14,433 bases of DNA from CAYLYM01 sp964387645 (GCA_964387645.1 CAYLYM010000101.1:1-14433), one strand, 5' to 3'; shown: positions 1 to 7,783, counted from the first letter of the stretch. A program made the numbers and translations. Notes: a model not told the origin generated them from the sequence alone.

Positions 1-422
1 TTGTTTTTATTGACTTGGGTATGTAAAAATTTTAAATCAAGTGTCAAACTCGGGTCTAAATACTCCTAAATTGTCCTGAAACTGTTAAAGTCGAGAAAAG
101 CTGAATATCAATATTCCTATTATTACGTAAATCCTGCTGATCTAGTGGTTAAATGTAAGGTAATGGAAAAGCCAAATTCTTCAGAGGATAATTGAATCAT
201 TATTAATTTTTTATCATTTTTCAATCGAATGTAAAAATTGTGTTAAAATTGTTTGGAAGATTCTAAGTAGATTAAGCAGAGATGCCTACTTACAGGCAGA
301 ATAGAAGCTACTACATTCTTTAAAAACCTTTCATGCAGATAATTATAGATAATGTTTTTTTAATCCTCAAAAAATTATTACATAGTTAATTGACTGAATA
401 ACACAATTTTGTTCTTAAAACA
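1..422. other. AT-rich intergenic region, no gene seen
   Basis: This stretch lies downstream of the alpha/beta hydrolase and runs to the window edge. Neither strand has a convincing reading frame or tRNA-like fold. Small structures are present: a 5-bp inverted repeat TGCCT/AGGCA with a 6-base loop near 284-299, an A/T-only inverted repeat (T6, 7-base loop, A6) near 356-374, and TTGACTTG (10-17) facing CAAGTGTCAA (38-47). None makes a convincing terminator. A perfect TTGACA on the minus strand at 42-47 could be the -35 box of a leftward gene outside the window, but the -10 match after it is poor. Confidence 0.6.
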
Positions 423-1220
423 TTAATTGATGTTCAATTCATTTAAATATTCCGCTAAAACTTGATTAAATTTTTCAGGTTGTTCCATATTACTCAAATG
501 TGCAGCACCTGGAATTAGACTCAGTGATCCCTTTTTAAGAAGCGAAGCTATCCGCTGTGCCTCTTCAACAGTTGTTAATTCATCTTTTTCTCCTGCGATA
601 ACTTTTACCGGAAAAGGTAATTCCGGTAACAATTCTTCAGAATCAGGCCGATGGGCCATAGCTTTTAAGGCCGTTATTACACCTTCTATACTAGATTTTT
701 TCATATACATTTCCACTTCAGCCATAAGATCACAATTTTTCTCCCTGGTATCCGTTGTAAAAAATTTCTTAAGATGAAAATCGATTATTGGTTTTAAATC
801 ATTTTTTTCTTTTAATTCTTTAATCAAACGAAACCGATTCTCCCGAATTTGATCAGTGTCGGCAGCAGCCCGAGTATTTGCCAGTACTAAGCCAGCAAAA
901 ATTTCAGGATATTTTCGATATATATTTAGAGCAACATATCCTCCCATGCTTAAACCCACAAAAACAGCTTTGCTAATATTTAAATTTCTAATTATACCAT
1001 TAGCGATTTCGCCATAATCAAATATTGTCATATTGTCATTTAATATTTTGCTTTCACCAAATCCCGGGTAATCGAAAGCAATATAAGGTACGTTTTTTTT
1101 CATCAGAAATTCAAATTGTGGTCTCCACATACGATGATCAACTGGAAAAGCATGTAGAAAAATCACAGGTATTCCGGGGAATGAGCATGCTATTTTAACA
1201 TGAGAATTGTATTTTAGCAT
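423..1220 (-). CDS. alpha/beta-fold hydrolase
   Basis: This is a complete 265-residue hydrolase of the alpha/beta fold, close in layout to the BioH / 3-oxoadipate enol-lactonase / epoxide-hydrolase group. Visible elements, in order, are the oxyanion-hole strand and turn (FLHAFPVDHRMW, residues 21-32), the nucleophile elbow GLSMGG with Ser91, a helical cap region at about 125-200, the acid in AGEKDE (Asp213), and the catalytic histidine in GAAHLSNME (His241). The triad is therefore intact. No signal peptide or membrane segment is seen, so it should be cytoplasmic. The ATG is preceded by GGGAGG at 5-base spacing, a strong ribosome-binding site. It starts 28 bases after the TPR protein gene and is probably co-transcribed with it. 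The substrate cannot be told from sequence; esterase, lactonase or C-C hydrolase are all possible. Confidence 0.9.
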   Translation of the reverse strand: MLKYNSHVKIACSFPGIPVIFLHAFPVDHRMWRPQFEFLMKKNVPYIAFDYPGFGESKILNDNMTIFDYGEIANGIIRNLNISKAVFVGLSMGGYVALNIYRKYPEIFAGLVLANTRAAADTDQIRENRFRLIKELKEKNDLKPIIDFHLKKFFTTDTREKNCDLMAEVEMYMKKSSIEGVITALKAMAHRPDSEELLPELPFPVKVIAGEKDELTTVEEAQRIASLLKKGSLSLIPGAAHLSNMEQPEKFNQVLAEYLNELNIN

Positions 1221-1248
1221 GTTTGCCTCCCTTAATTTAATCTTTTGA

Positions 1249-4050
1249 TCATTTAATTTTACTCCATTTCAAAATATCCTCATGATACTGAGCTTCCAAA
1301 AATTGGGTTTTCAATATTTCATCTTCAATGTTTTCTGCCAATTGTCGAATGAAATGAGATGCTTTTGTCAAGTATTCGTTAAATTTCTGCTTATTTTGCT
1401 GCAGTTTGAATAGCTTAACCATTTCACACAACACCAAGTATTGAATTTGTGGTAATTGAGCCTTTTCTGCAATCTCTAAACTGTGTTGAAATTTCTCAAC
1501 TGCCTCTTCAAATTTTTCTTTTAACATCAAAGAACGTGCCCATAAAAATTGAGCTGCTGCAACATATCGTTGTATATTACCTGCCTTCTTACTCAAATAT
1601 TGAGCAACCCAAATAGCATGGTCAAATCGTTCCGTCTCAATTAACCAATTCGCTAAATAGTAAAGATAATTAAGCAAATCCACTACACTGTAACTTACAT
1701 TGACAATCTTCTTGGCTTCCTTTAACCAAGACCGGGCTCTCTGCCACCTGTGATTTTTGGTTTCATAATAACACAAATACAAACAGGATAATAATATCAC
1801 ATTTTCCTGATGGTTTTTAACAGCCCAATCATGTGATTTAATAAGATATTCATGTGCATGCAATAATCCATGAACCAGAAGAAATAAGTGCCCAATATGT
1901 AGTCGATTCTCATTTAATTCATAATGTAAGTCATGAGTACGACATAATTCCATACTTTTTCTTAAATTTATTAAGGCTTTTCCATATTGAGCCTGTTCCT
2001 TGTACACCAGGCCTAATTGCATCAAAAGGTGTGCCTGATACCGTGGATTATGTATTACATAAACGCTTTTTATTATTTTCTCTAAATGACTAACAGCTAA
2101 CTGCCATTTCCCCAGATATCCATAAATTTCGGTGTAATAAAAAGTCATTTGTAGAAATAAAGAAGGTAAATATTTTTTTCTAAGAAAACGCCTAAGCTTA
2201 TGACATATTCGCAGTGCGTTATCATATTCTTTATGCTGAATTAAAAACTGAATTTGATCTCTTAAGAATGATCCATAAAAATCCGAATCTATTATTTTTT
2301 GATCTATATATTGAAAAATATTTAGAGAAGAATTCTGAATTTGTTCAAATCGATTAAAGAAATATTTTTTTAACTTCTGATAGACATTATAAATACTCTT
2401 AAAATTATCCAGACATTTATAATAATCCAAGGCCTTTAGATAATTATTAAAGGCGGGTTCTTCTCGTAAAAGGTTCCATTCAATATCTCCCAACAGTTCA
2501 TAACAGGCCCCTAAAGTATCGGGACTACAAAACTTTTTAACCTTTAATTCACGGATAAGATACCGCGCCTCGAGGAACGAATCCATCGCAGTAAGTGCAC
2601 GAACCATATCCAGGGTTACAGATTGCCACTTTTTTTCTATTTCCTCTTTCCGATTTGAATTAGAAATATTTTCAGGCTTTGATATCCAATTTCGCAATCT
2701 CCGGAATATTTCAAAAGCATTCTCATATGCACCTAATTTCAAATATAATTTTCCAAGTTCTTCAAAAATCTTTTCGTAATTTACAATTGGAATTTGCACC
2801 AGATTTACCATTCGCAACAGGAAATACATTCGATCAGCAAGTTCCATCCAACGTTGCTGTTTTTTTAAATAAGAAATTTCTAAAAGACAGGATTCTGCTG
2901 ATAAATCAACCATATCTAATTCAAAAAGAAGATGAGAAATATTGTAAATTTTCTCCAGCTTTTTGTTCTTTTCCAATTCGAGTAAAAGCAATAAATCATC
3001 CTTCAAGACCTCTGTCGACACTCGATGTCTAATCCATTTTCTTATCTGGCGATTCTGTATGCAGTAAAATTTTTTTCCAAATAAATTAATTTCACGTAAT
3101 AATCCACTTTGCAGCCAATCGTAAATTAAGGTCTCGTCTAAAATAAAATGGTTAAATAGTAAATGTATATCTTTTTCAGTGAATATTTCCTCAATATGCG
3201 CCAGTAATCCCAAAAGTCTTTGCCCTGAGGATAATTGTCTACAAAATGCAAATTGAAAAATACTTTCCCAGTTAGCAGTTATTTTTTTATTTTGTAAATC
3301 CTTCACATTAATAAAACCCTGACCGGCTTTTAAAATCAATGGTTTATAAACACCTTCTATTAATAATCTTATTTTAAGCGGATTGCCCGCTGTTTTAGCA
3401 TAACAATGGTTTGTAATTAAACGTGCATTAATAGGAGTTGTTTTAAATCGTTGCAGAATAGCTGTTTCTACTTGTTGTACGGATAAATTATTAAGTTCAA
3501 TAGATTGGTATCCTTCAAAATTATGATTAAATGACTCGTTAAGTTCCTGGGTAAAAATAATTGATATAGCTACATTCTTCAGATTTCCAAAAAAGCGTTT
3601 AAGTGTTTCAATTTTAACATGGTCTATATTTTGAATATTTTCAAAAATAAATATTAAGTGATATTCCTGGCCTGTTATGGATAAAAATTGATAGAAAAGT
3701 TCATTAAACCATTGGTGCTCAGCTTCATCAAGATTTTTTATTCGAGACAAAATGTCCTGTTTTAGAGTACCATTAAAATGATTAAGAAATTTTTTAAATA
3801 CATCTACATCATGTTCAATAAAACGCAACAAAATTCGATTCAACCATTCATTCTGAATAAATCTTTCCGATTCTAAATCGGTTCTAAAAATCAATAGATA
3901 ATTGTCTGGTAATTTTTGTAAAAATACCTCAATCAATTCTTCTTTAAATGTACCAAATTTGCCATTTATAACTAAAAATCTGGGATACTCTAAATTAGGA
4001 TCCTTAATAAATTCTAATATTTGTTTTAATGCTTCCCGCTGTACCCACAT
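1249..4050 (-). CDS. degenerate P-loop (STAND-like) protein with long TPR array
   Basis: This 933-residue protein resembles predicted ATPase-TPR proteins of the MalT/STAND type. The N-terminal part (about 1-340) has a P-loop-like segment GKFGTFKE (30-37) after a hydrophobic strand, a Walker-B-like strand LIFIFEN (132-138), and the AGNPLK motif (221-226) typical just before the winged-helix part of STAND ATPases. The P-loop keeps Lys36 but has Phe and Glu where GK[ST] needs Gly and Ser/Thr, so ATP hydrolysis is doubtful. From about 350 to 910 helical repeats follow; the best TPR-like units are near 426-452, 642-700 and 835-865. No C-terminal HTH, kinase, cyclase or other output domain is visible. 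The open frame extends 14 residues further to a TTG in a T-rich tract without a ribosome-binding site, so I prefer the ATG here, although its own site (GAAGCGAG) is weak. It is probably a protein-interaction scaffold or sensor; the function is unknown. Confidence 0.75.
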   Translation of the reverse strand: MWVQREALKQILEFIKDPNLEYPRFLVINGKFGTFKEELIEVFLQKLPDNYLLIFRTDLESERFIQNEWLNRILLRFIEHDVDVFKKFLNHFNGTLKQDILSRIKNLDEAEHQWFNELFYQFLSITGQEYHLIFIFENIQNIDHVKIETLKRFFGNLKNVAISIIFTQELNESFNHNFEGYQSIELNNLSVQQVETAILQRFKTTPINARLITNHCYAKTAGNPLKIRLLIEGVYKPLILKAGQGFINVKDLQNKKITANWESIFQFAFCRQLSSGQRLLGLLAHIEEIFTEKDIHLLFNHFILDETLIYDWLQSGLLREINLFGKKFYCIQNRQIRKWIRHRVSTEVLKDDLLLLLELEKNKKLEKIYNISHLLFELDMVDLSAESCLLEISYLKKQQRWMELADRMYFLLRMVNLVQIPIVNYEKIFEELGKLYLKLGAYENAFEIFRRLRNWISKPENISNSNRKEEIEKKWQSVTLDMVRALTAMDSFLEARYLIRELKVKKFCSPDTLGACYELLGDIEWNLLREEPAFNNYLKALDYYKCLDNFKSIYNVYQKLKKYFFNRFEQIQNSSLNIFQYIDQKIIDSDFYGSFLRDQIQFLIQHKEYDNALRICHKLRRFLRKKYLPSLFLQMTFYYTEIYGYLGKWQLAVSHLEKIIKSVYVIHNPRYQAHLLMQLGLVYKEQAQYGKALINLRKSMELCRTHDLHYELNENRLHIGHLFLLVHGLLHAHEYLIKSHDWAVKNHQENVILLSCLYLCYYETKNHRWQRARSWLKEAKKIVNVSYSVVDLLNYLYYLANWLIETERFDHAIWVAQYLSKKAGNIQRYVAAAQFLWARSLMLKEKFEEAVEKFQHSLEIAEKAQLPQIQYLVLCEMVKLFKLQQNKQKFNEYLTKASHFIRQLAENIEDEILKTQFLEAQYHEDILKWSKIK

Positions 4051-4144
4051 AATTTTTCTCGCTTCATAATTGCTGAAAAACAAAAAAAACAAAATTATAC
4101 ATTTATATTATCAAAAATAAACTGTTACTTAAAAACAGCTTTTA

Positions 4145-4173
4145 ATTATAGCTTGGATTTGAATAGGATTCAA
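4145..4173 (-). promoter_or_regulatory. sigma70-type promoter for the TPR protein gene, with palindrome
   Basis: On the minus strand TTGAAT (4168-4173) is followed, after exactly 17 bases, by a perfect TATAAT (4145-4150). Transcription would begin near 4138, giving a leader of about 88 bases before the chosen ATG. The -35 box is one arm of a perfect inverted repeat TTGAATCCTATTCAA (4159-4173; 6-bp arms, 3-base centre), a plausible operator. A second TATAAT at 4094-4099 has no good -35 box. No clear intrinsic terminator for the preceding tryptophanase gene is seen between 4174 and 4260. Confidence 0.5.
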
Positions 4174-4260
4174 TAATATTTCTTAAAAGCCCTAAAAATC
4201 GAAATGACCGCAAAAACTTGAATTTAATTAAAAGGAAAGAAGTTTATATTTAACAAAAAA

Positions 4261-5637
4261 TCAGGTTATTTCTTCTAATTTTGCGGTAAAATGCCTGAGA
4301 AATGGTGATCCATAAACTAAACGTAATCCCTTCAAATTTTCCTTATTCTTTTTAATTCGAAAAAGAGCATCAGCGACATAGACCAGATGAGATGTGGTAT
4401 ACACTCGCCTGGGTACAGTCAAACGCACTAGTTCCAATTCTGGATAAATCCATTGCCCTTTTTCTTTATTTTCTCTGGCAAACATCAAACTTCCGATTTC
4501 AGAAGTTCGTATACCGGAATTCCGGTAAAGCCCAATACAAAGTGCTTGAGCTGGAAATTGCGACTGAGGAATATGTGGAAGAAAATCTTTCGCATCAATG
4601 TAAACTGCATGACCTCCCACGGGTTTAACAATTGGAATACCTATCTCCTCAATCAGACTCCCTAAATATGCTGTCTGTTGTATACGGTAATGCAAATATT
4701 CTTCTTGAATAACTTCTTCCAATCCTCTCGATATTGCTTCCAAATCCCGGCCAGCCAGTCCACCATAAGTAATAAATCCTTCTCTTAATATGAGTAAATT
4801 CTGCAATTTTAAAAATAACTCTTCATCTCTCAGGGCTATAAAACCCCCTATATTCACTAAACCATCCTTTTTTGCGCTGAACAAACATCCATCAACATAA
4901 CTAAACATTTCCTTGACAATATCTTTAACTGAGAAATTCTGATAACCTTCTTCACGCATCTTAATAAAATATGCATTCTCGGCAAATCGGGCTGCATCAA
5001 TAAAAAGAGGAATATCGTATTTTCGACAAATAGAATGGATTTCCTTGATATTTCTCAAAGAAACGGGCTGCCCTCCTCCACTATTGTTAGTAATGGTTAA
5101 CATCACAACTGGAATCTTTTCAACACCGTATTTCTGAATAGCATTTTCTAATTTTACAGGATCCATATTTCCTTTAAATGGATGCTCATTTTTTGGATTC
5201 ATTCCTTCATCAATCACACAATCTAAAGCTTCACAATTTAAAAATTCTACATTGGCTCTGGTGGTGTCGAAATGAATATTATTTGGCACCACATCACCAT
5301 TTTTCAAGACTGTATTAAAAAATATATTTTCTGCGGCTCTACCCTGATGGGTAGGTAATACATAAGGGAAACCAAACAAATCTTCCACAACATCTTTTAA
5401 ATGAAAGTAATTTCGAGACCCTGCGTAGGATTCATCACCTAGCATTAGCCCAGCCCACTGTCGATCACTCATGGCAGAAGTCCCTGAATCAGTAAGCAAA
5501 TCAATAAAAACTGCTTCTGCTGGAATTTTAAATAAATTAAACCCGGCTTTATATAATAAATTTTCTCGTTCTTCCTGACTACAAAATTTCAATGGTTCGA
5601 CAACCTTTATTTTGAAAGGTTCAATAGGAGGTTTCAT
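4261..5637 (-). CDS. tnaA: tryptophanase (PLP-dependent beta-eliminating lyase)
   Basis: This enzyme would split L-tryptophan into indole, pyruvate and ammonia in the cytoplasm. Its 458 residues align over the whole length with the tryptophanase / tyrosine phenol-lyase family. Landmarks, in this start's numbering, are DLLTDSGT (49-56), PTHQGR (95-100), the PLP-ring aspartate in IDAARF (Asp214), the PLP Schiff-base lysine in SAKKD (Lys257), the carboxylate-binding arginine in VRLTVPR (Arg405), and the C-terminal RHFTAK. At the three positions that separate the two enzymes it has Asp124, Ile381 and His449, as in tryptophanase, where tyrosine phenol-lyase has Thr, Arg and Phe. Much of the remaining sequence (SDRQWAG, GLAGRD, VNIGG) resembles the phenol-lyase. 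The frame stays open to a GTG ten codons upstream, but AAGGA sits 8 bases before this ATG and favours it. It follows the receiver gene by 39 bases. No tnaC-like leader or permease gene is seen beside it. Confidence 0.85.
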   Translation of the reverse strand: MKPPIEPFKIKVVEPLKFCSQEERENLLYKAGFNLFKIPAEAVFIDLLTDSGTSAMSDRQWAGLMLGDESYAGSRNYFHLKDVVEDLFGFPYVLPTHQGRAAENIFFNTVLKNGDVVPNNIHFDTTRANVEFLNCEALDCVIDEGMNPKNEHPFKGNMDPVKLENAIQKYGVEKIPVVMLTITNNSGGGQPVSLRNIKEIHSICRKYDIPLFIDAARFAENAYFIKMREEGYQNFSVKDIVKEMFSYVDGCLFSAKKDGLVNIGGFIALRDEELFLKLQNLLILREGFITYGGLAGRDLEAISRGLEEVIQEEYLHYRIQQTAYLGSLIEEIGIPIVKPVGGHAVYIDAKDFLPHIPQSQFPAQALCIGLYRNSGIRTSEIGSLMFARENKEKGQWIYPELELVRLTVPRRVYTTSHLVYVADALFRIKKNKENLKGLRLVYGSPFLRHFTAKLEEIT

Positions 5638-5645
5638 AAGCATCT

Positions 5646-5650
5646 TCCTT
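5646..5650 (-). promoter_or_regulatory. ribosome-binding site that sets the tryptophanase start
   Basis: AAGGA on the minus strand lies 8 bases before the ATG at 5637. It is only 2 bases before another in-frame ATG at 5643 and lies inside the longer open frame that begins with GTG at 5667. Only the ATG at 5637 has normal spacing, and it gives an N-terminus (MKPPIEPFKIKVVEP) that matches family members. Confidence 0.65.
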
Positions 5651-5676
5651 ATTAAAAAATCAAACACTTCCGTTGT

Positions 5677-6051
5677 TTAAATATTTTTCATTAATTCATC
5701 AATAACAGATATGAACTGATCTATTGTAAATGGTTTTGACAGAAAATGGAGTTCATTCTCTTTAATAAGTTTATCGAGTTCTTTTGAAGTTTCAAATCCA
5801 CTTGTAAAGATAATTCGTTTTCGGTATTTAGAATCCATTTTGATAATTTTTCTATAAAGATCAATTCCATTCATATCTGGAAGAGTCAAATCCAAAATAA
5901 TGGCATCATAATGGGTGTTCTCAAGCAAACGAACTGCTTCAGTAGCATTTCTTGCTACCTTTCCTTCATACTCAAAAGCTTCTAACATTTTTAAGATAAT
6001 TTCAGAAAGAGAATTTTCGTCTTCAACAATCAGGAATTTTTTTTTGATCAT
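5677..6051 (-). CDS. stand-alone response-regulator receiver (CheY-like)
   Basis: The 124 residues form a single receiver domain and nothing else, the size of CheY. It has the acidic pair Glu10-Asp11, the phospho-acceptor Asp54 in IILDLTLPD, the switch Thr83 in IIFTSG, and the invariant Lys106 in SKPF. It should be phosphorylated by a histidine kinase and act through protein contact, because there is no DNA-binding or enzymatic output domain. No kinase gene lies in the window. It begins 19 bases after gatB and ends 39 bases before the tryptophanase start, so it is probably co-transcribed with both. The ribosome-binding site (AAGAGAT) is weak. The partner and the process it controls are unknown; the position alone does not prove a link with tryptophan breakdown. 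Confidence 0.92.
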   Translation of the reverse strand: MIKKKFLIVEDENSLSEIILKMLEAFEYEGKVARNATEAVRLLENTHYDAIILDLTLPDMNGIDLYRKIIKMDSKYRKRIIFTSGFETSKELDKLIKENELHFLSKPFTIDQFISVIDELMKNI

Positions 6052-6070
6052 TATCTATTATTGATCTCTT

Positions 6071-7510
6071 TTAATTTTCTAACTTCTTCTTCCACAACTG
6101 GCTGACGAGAGCTGGATTCGCTTTTCCTTTTGTCGCTTTCATCGTCTGTCCAACAAAATACGAAAGCACTTGCTTCTTACCACTTCTATATTGTTCTACT
6201 TGCGGTAAGCTCTCTTGAAAAATCTTTTCAATTATTGGTTCCAAAGTATCTACATCACTAATTTGCATTAAGCCCTTCTGTTTAACAATAGCTTCTGGGT
6301 CTTCGTCCTTCTGGAGCATCTCTTCAAAAACTGTTCTGGCAGCAGTATGGCTTATTTTCTTTTCATAGATAAGATTTAAAAGACGCCCTAAACGATCTGG
6401 AGAAATCGGAAAATCTTCAATTTCAATTTTTTTCTCTTTTAAAATACGTAAAACGTCTACCATTACCCAGTTGCTGGCCATTTTGGGATCTTTACTGACC
6501 GCAGCCAATCTTTCATAATAATTAGCTAATTGTTTACTACTTGTCAATATTGCTGCATCTTCAATCGGTAAATTGTATTCTTTTTGAAATCTTTCTTTTT
6601 TTGCTGCCGGCAATTCTGGAAGTTCTGATTTTATTTTTACAATTTGTTCTTCGGAAATTAATAATGGGACCAAATCAGGTTCCGGGAAATAACGATAATC
6701 GTGAGCTTCTTCTTTTAACCTCATCGGACGAGCTATCCCTGCATCTGCATCCCATAGAAGAGTTTCTTGTTCAACAGTATTGCCACTCTCTAAAATGGCC
6801 TTTTGTCTCTCTATTTCAAAAGTTAGCGCTCGTTCCACATTTCGGAAGGAATTCATATTCTTCATTTCTGTTTTCACACCAAACTCTTGCTGTCCAACTG
6901 GTCGTAATGAAATATTTGCGTCACATCGCAAGCTACCTTCTTCCATATTGCCATCACAAATCTCTAAATAGGTTAAAATTTGCTTTAATTCCATTAAGTA
7001 AGCATAAGCTTCCTGCGGAGATCTAATATCTGGCTCACTCACGATTTCGAGCAAAGGTACACCACAACGATTCACATCTACTAGTGATTCTTCGCCAGCA
7101 ATCGCCTCATCGTGAATGGATTTACCAGCATCCTCCTCTAAATGAATTCTGGTAATACCAATCTTTTTCTTAATACCGTCTTCTAATTGTATTTCTAACC
7201 ATCCCTTTTCACAAATGGGTAATTCATATTGGGATATTTGATACCCCTTGGGTAAATCAGGATAAAAATAATTTTTCCTGGCAAATTTGCTAAATCTGGC
7301 AATGCGACAGTTTGTGGCCAGACCCAATTTGATAGCAAATTCAACAGCCTTTTCATTTAATACCGGCAAAACTCCGGGCATTCCCAGACATATCGGACAG
7401 GTTTGTGTATTTGGTCCTGATCCAAAAGTTGTACTACATCCGCAAAATATTTTCGATTGTGTCAATAATTGAGCGTGTACTTCTAAGCCAATCACTGCTT
7501 CATATTCCAT
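6071..7510 (-). CDS. gatB: Asp-tRNA(Asn)/Glu-tRNA(Gln) amidotransferase subunit B
   Basis: GatB phosphorylates the acyl group of misacylated Glu-tRNA(Gln) or Asp-tRNA(Asn), and the complex then amidates it with ammonia from GatA. The 479 residues cover the full family length. The kinase-like cradle opens with VIGLEVHAQL, where Glu10 and His12 match metal-binding positions of known GatB proteins. A four-cysteine cluster (CGC at 23-25, CPIC at 38-41) resembles the zinc knuckle of many GatB proteins. Further marks are YFYPDLPKGYQISQ, EGSLRCDANIS, KTEMKNMNS and YRYFPEPDL, and the C-terminus is the tRNA-binding helical/YqeY tail ending GKANPALVSQLW. The frame is open to a TTG six codons upstream, but that codon overlaps the GGAGG ribosome-binding site, so the ATG is the start. 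gatA lies just upstream, in a separate unit. Confidence 0.97.
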   Translation of the reverse strand: MEYEAVIGLEVHAQLLTQSKIFCGCSTTFGSGPNTQTCPICLGMPGVLPVLNEKAVEFAIKLGLATNCRIARFSKFARKNYFYPDLPKGYQISQYELPICEKGWLEIQLEDGIKKKIGITRIHLEEDAGKSIHDEAIAGEESLVDVNRCGVPLLEIVSEPDIRSPQEAYAYLMELKQILTYLEICDGNMEEGSLRCDANISLRPVGQQEFGVKTEMKNMNSFRNVERALTFEIERQKAILESGNTVEQETLLWDADAGIARPMRLKEEAHDYRYFPEPDLVPLLISEEQIVKIKSELPELPAAKKERFQKEYNLPIEDAAILTSSKQLANYYERLAAVSKDPKMASNWVMVDVLRILKEKKIEIEDFPISPDRLGRLLNLIYEKKISHTAARTVFEEMLQKDEDPEAIVKQKGLMQISDVDTLEPIIEKIFQESLPQVEQYRSGKKQVLSYFVGQTMKATKGKANPALVSQLWKKKLEN

Positions 7511-7521
7511 ACTAATTCTTA

Positions 7522-7526
7522 CCTCC
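7522..7526 (-). promoter_or_regulatory. ribosome-binding site that sets the gatB start
   Basis: GGAGG on the minus strand precedes the ATG at 7510 by 11 bases. The alternative in-frame TTG (7526-7528) overlaps this site and so cannot use it. The resulting N-terminus, MEYEAVIGLEVH, agrees with the family. Confidence 0.75.
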
Positions 7527-7557
7527 AACTAAGTAGATATCTTAAATCCTTTTCTCA

Positions 7558-7586
7558 ATTATATTAAAATTGATTGGCACTGCCAT
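7558..7586 (-). promoter_or_regulatory. sigma70-type promoter for gatB-receiver-tnaA
   Basis: On the minus strand ATGGCA (7581-7586; 4 of 6 to TTGACA) is followed after 17 bases by a perfect TATAAT (7558-7563). The predicted transcript starts near 7551, about 40 bases before the gatB ATG. The -35 box and spacer overlap the inverted repeat TGGCACTGCCA (7575-7585), a possible operator. A weaker alternative is TTGAAA with TATAGA at 18-base spacing further upstream. The promoter follows the gatA terminator, which fits a new transcription unit. Confidence 0.45.
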
Positions 7587-7724
7587 TTATCATCAATTAC
7601 CAGTATTATTTAAACCATCCTGTATAAATAAACTAAATTTACAAGGTGAATCGTATCTATAATAATAAATGTAGAAAACTTTCAATTTCTTTTTTTCTAA
7701 ATCAATAAGTATTTATAATCATAG

Positions 7725-7751
7725 AAAATTAAAAGCCCTGACAAGCAGGGC
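7725..7751 (-). terminator. Rho-independent terminator after gatA
   Basis: On the minus strand the perfect 6-bp stem GCCCTG/CAGGGC, with the 5-base loop CTTGT, is followed directly by TTTTAATTTT. It lies 32 bases past the gatA stop codon. It should end the long operon that includes the purine, phospholipid, tatA and gatA genes. Confidence 0.85.
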
Positions 7752-7783
7752 CACTTATTTATTATTTTTAAATTGGATTACCA

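Noticed and set aside
284..299. Hairpin TGCCT/AGGCA as a terminator or small RNA
   Set aside because: It has a 5-bp stem with no T-tract on either strand and no promoter close by.
354..374. Possible terminator for the hydrolase gene (T-run, short loop, A-run)
   Set aside because: The stem is only A-T pairs with no following T-tract of its own, so it would be unstable; such runs are common in AT-rich spacers.
2679..3032. Plus-strand open frame of 117 codons
   Set aside because: It is antisense to the TPR protein gene, its composition is what the opposite strand would give, and it has no supporting motif.
4120..4142. Inverted repeat CTGTT/AACAG in the leader of the TPR gene as a terminator
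   Set aside because: The stem is short and A/T-rich with a 7-base loop, and no plus-strand gene precedes it.
4261..5637. Tyrosine phenol-lyase as the identity of this gene
   Set aside because: The three specificity positions carry Asp, Ile and His, as in tryptophanase, rather than Thr, Arg and Phe.
6541..7026. Plus-strand open frame of 161 codons
   Set aside because: It is antisense to gatB, has no family resemblance and no good ribosome-binding site; gatB is certain.
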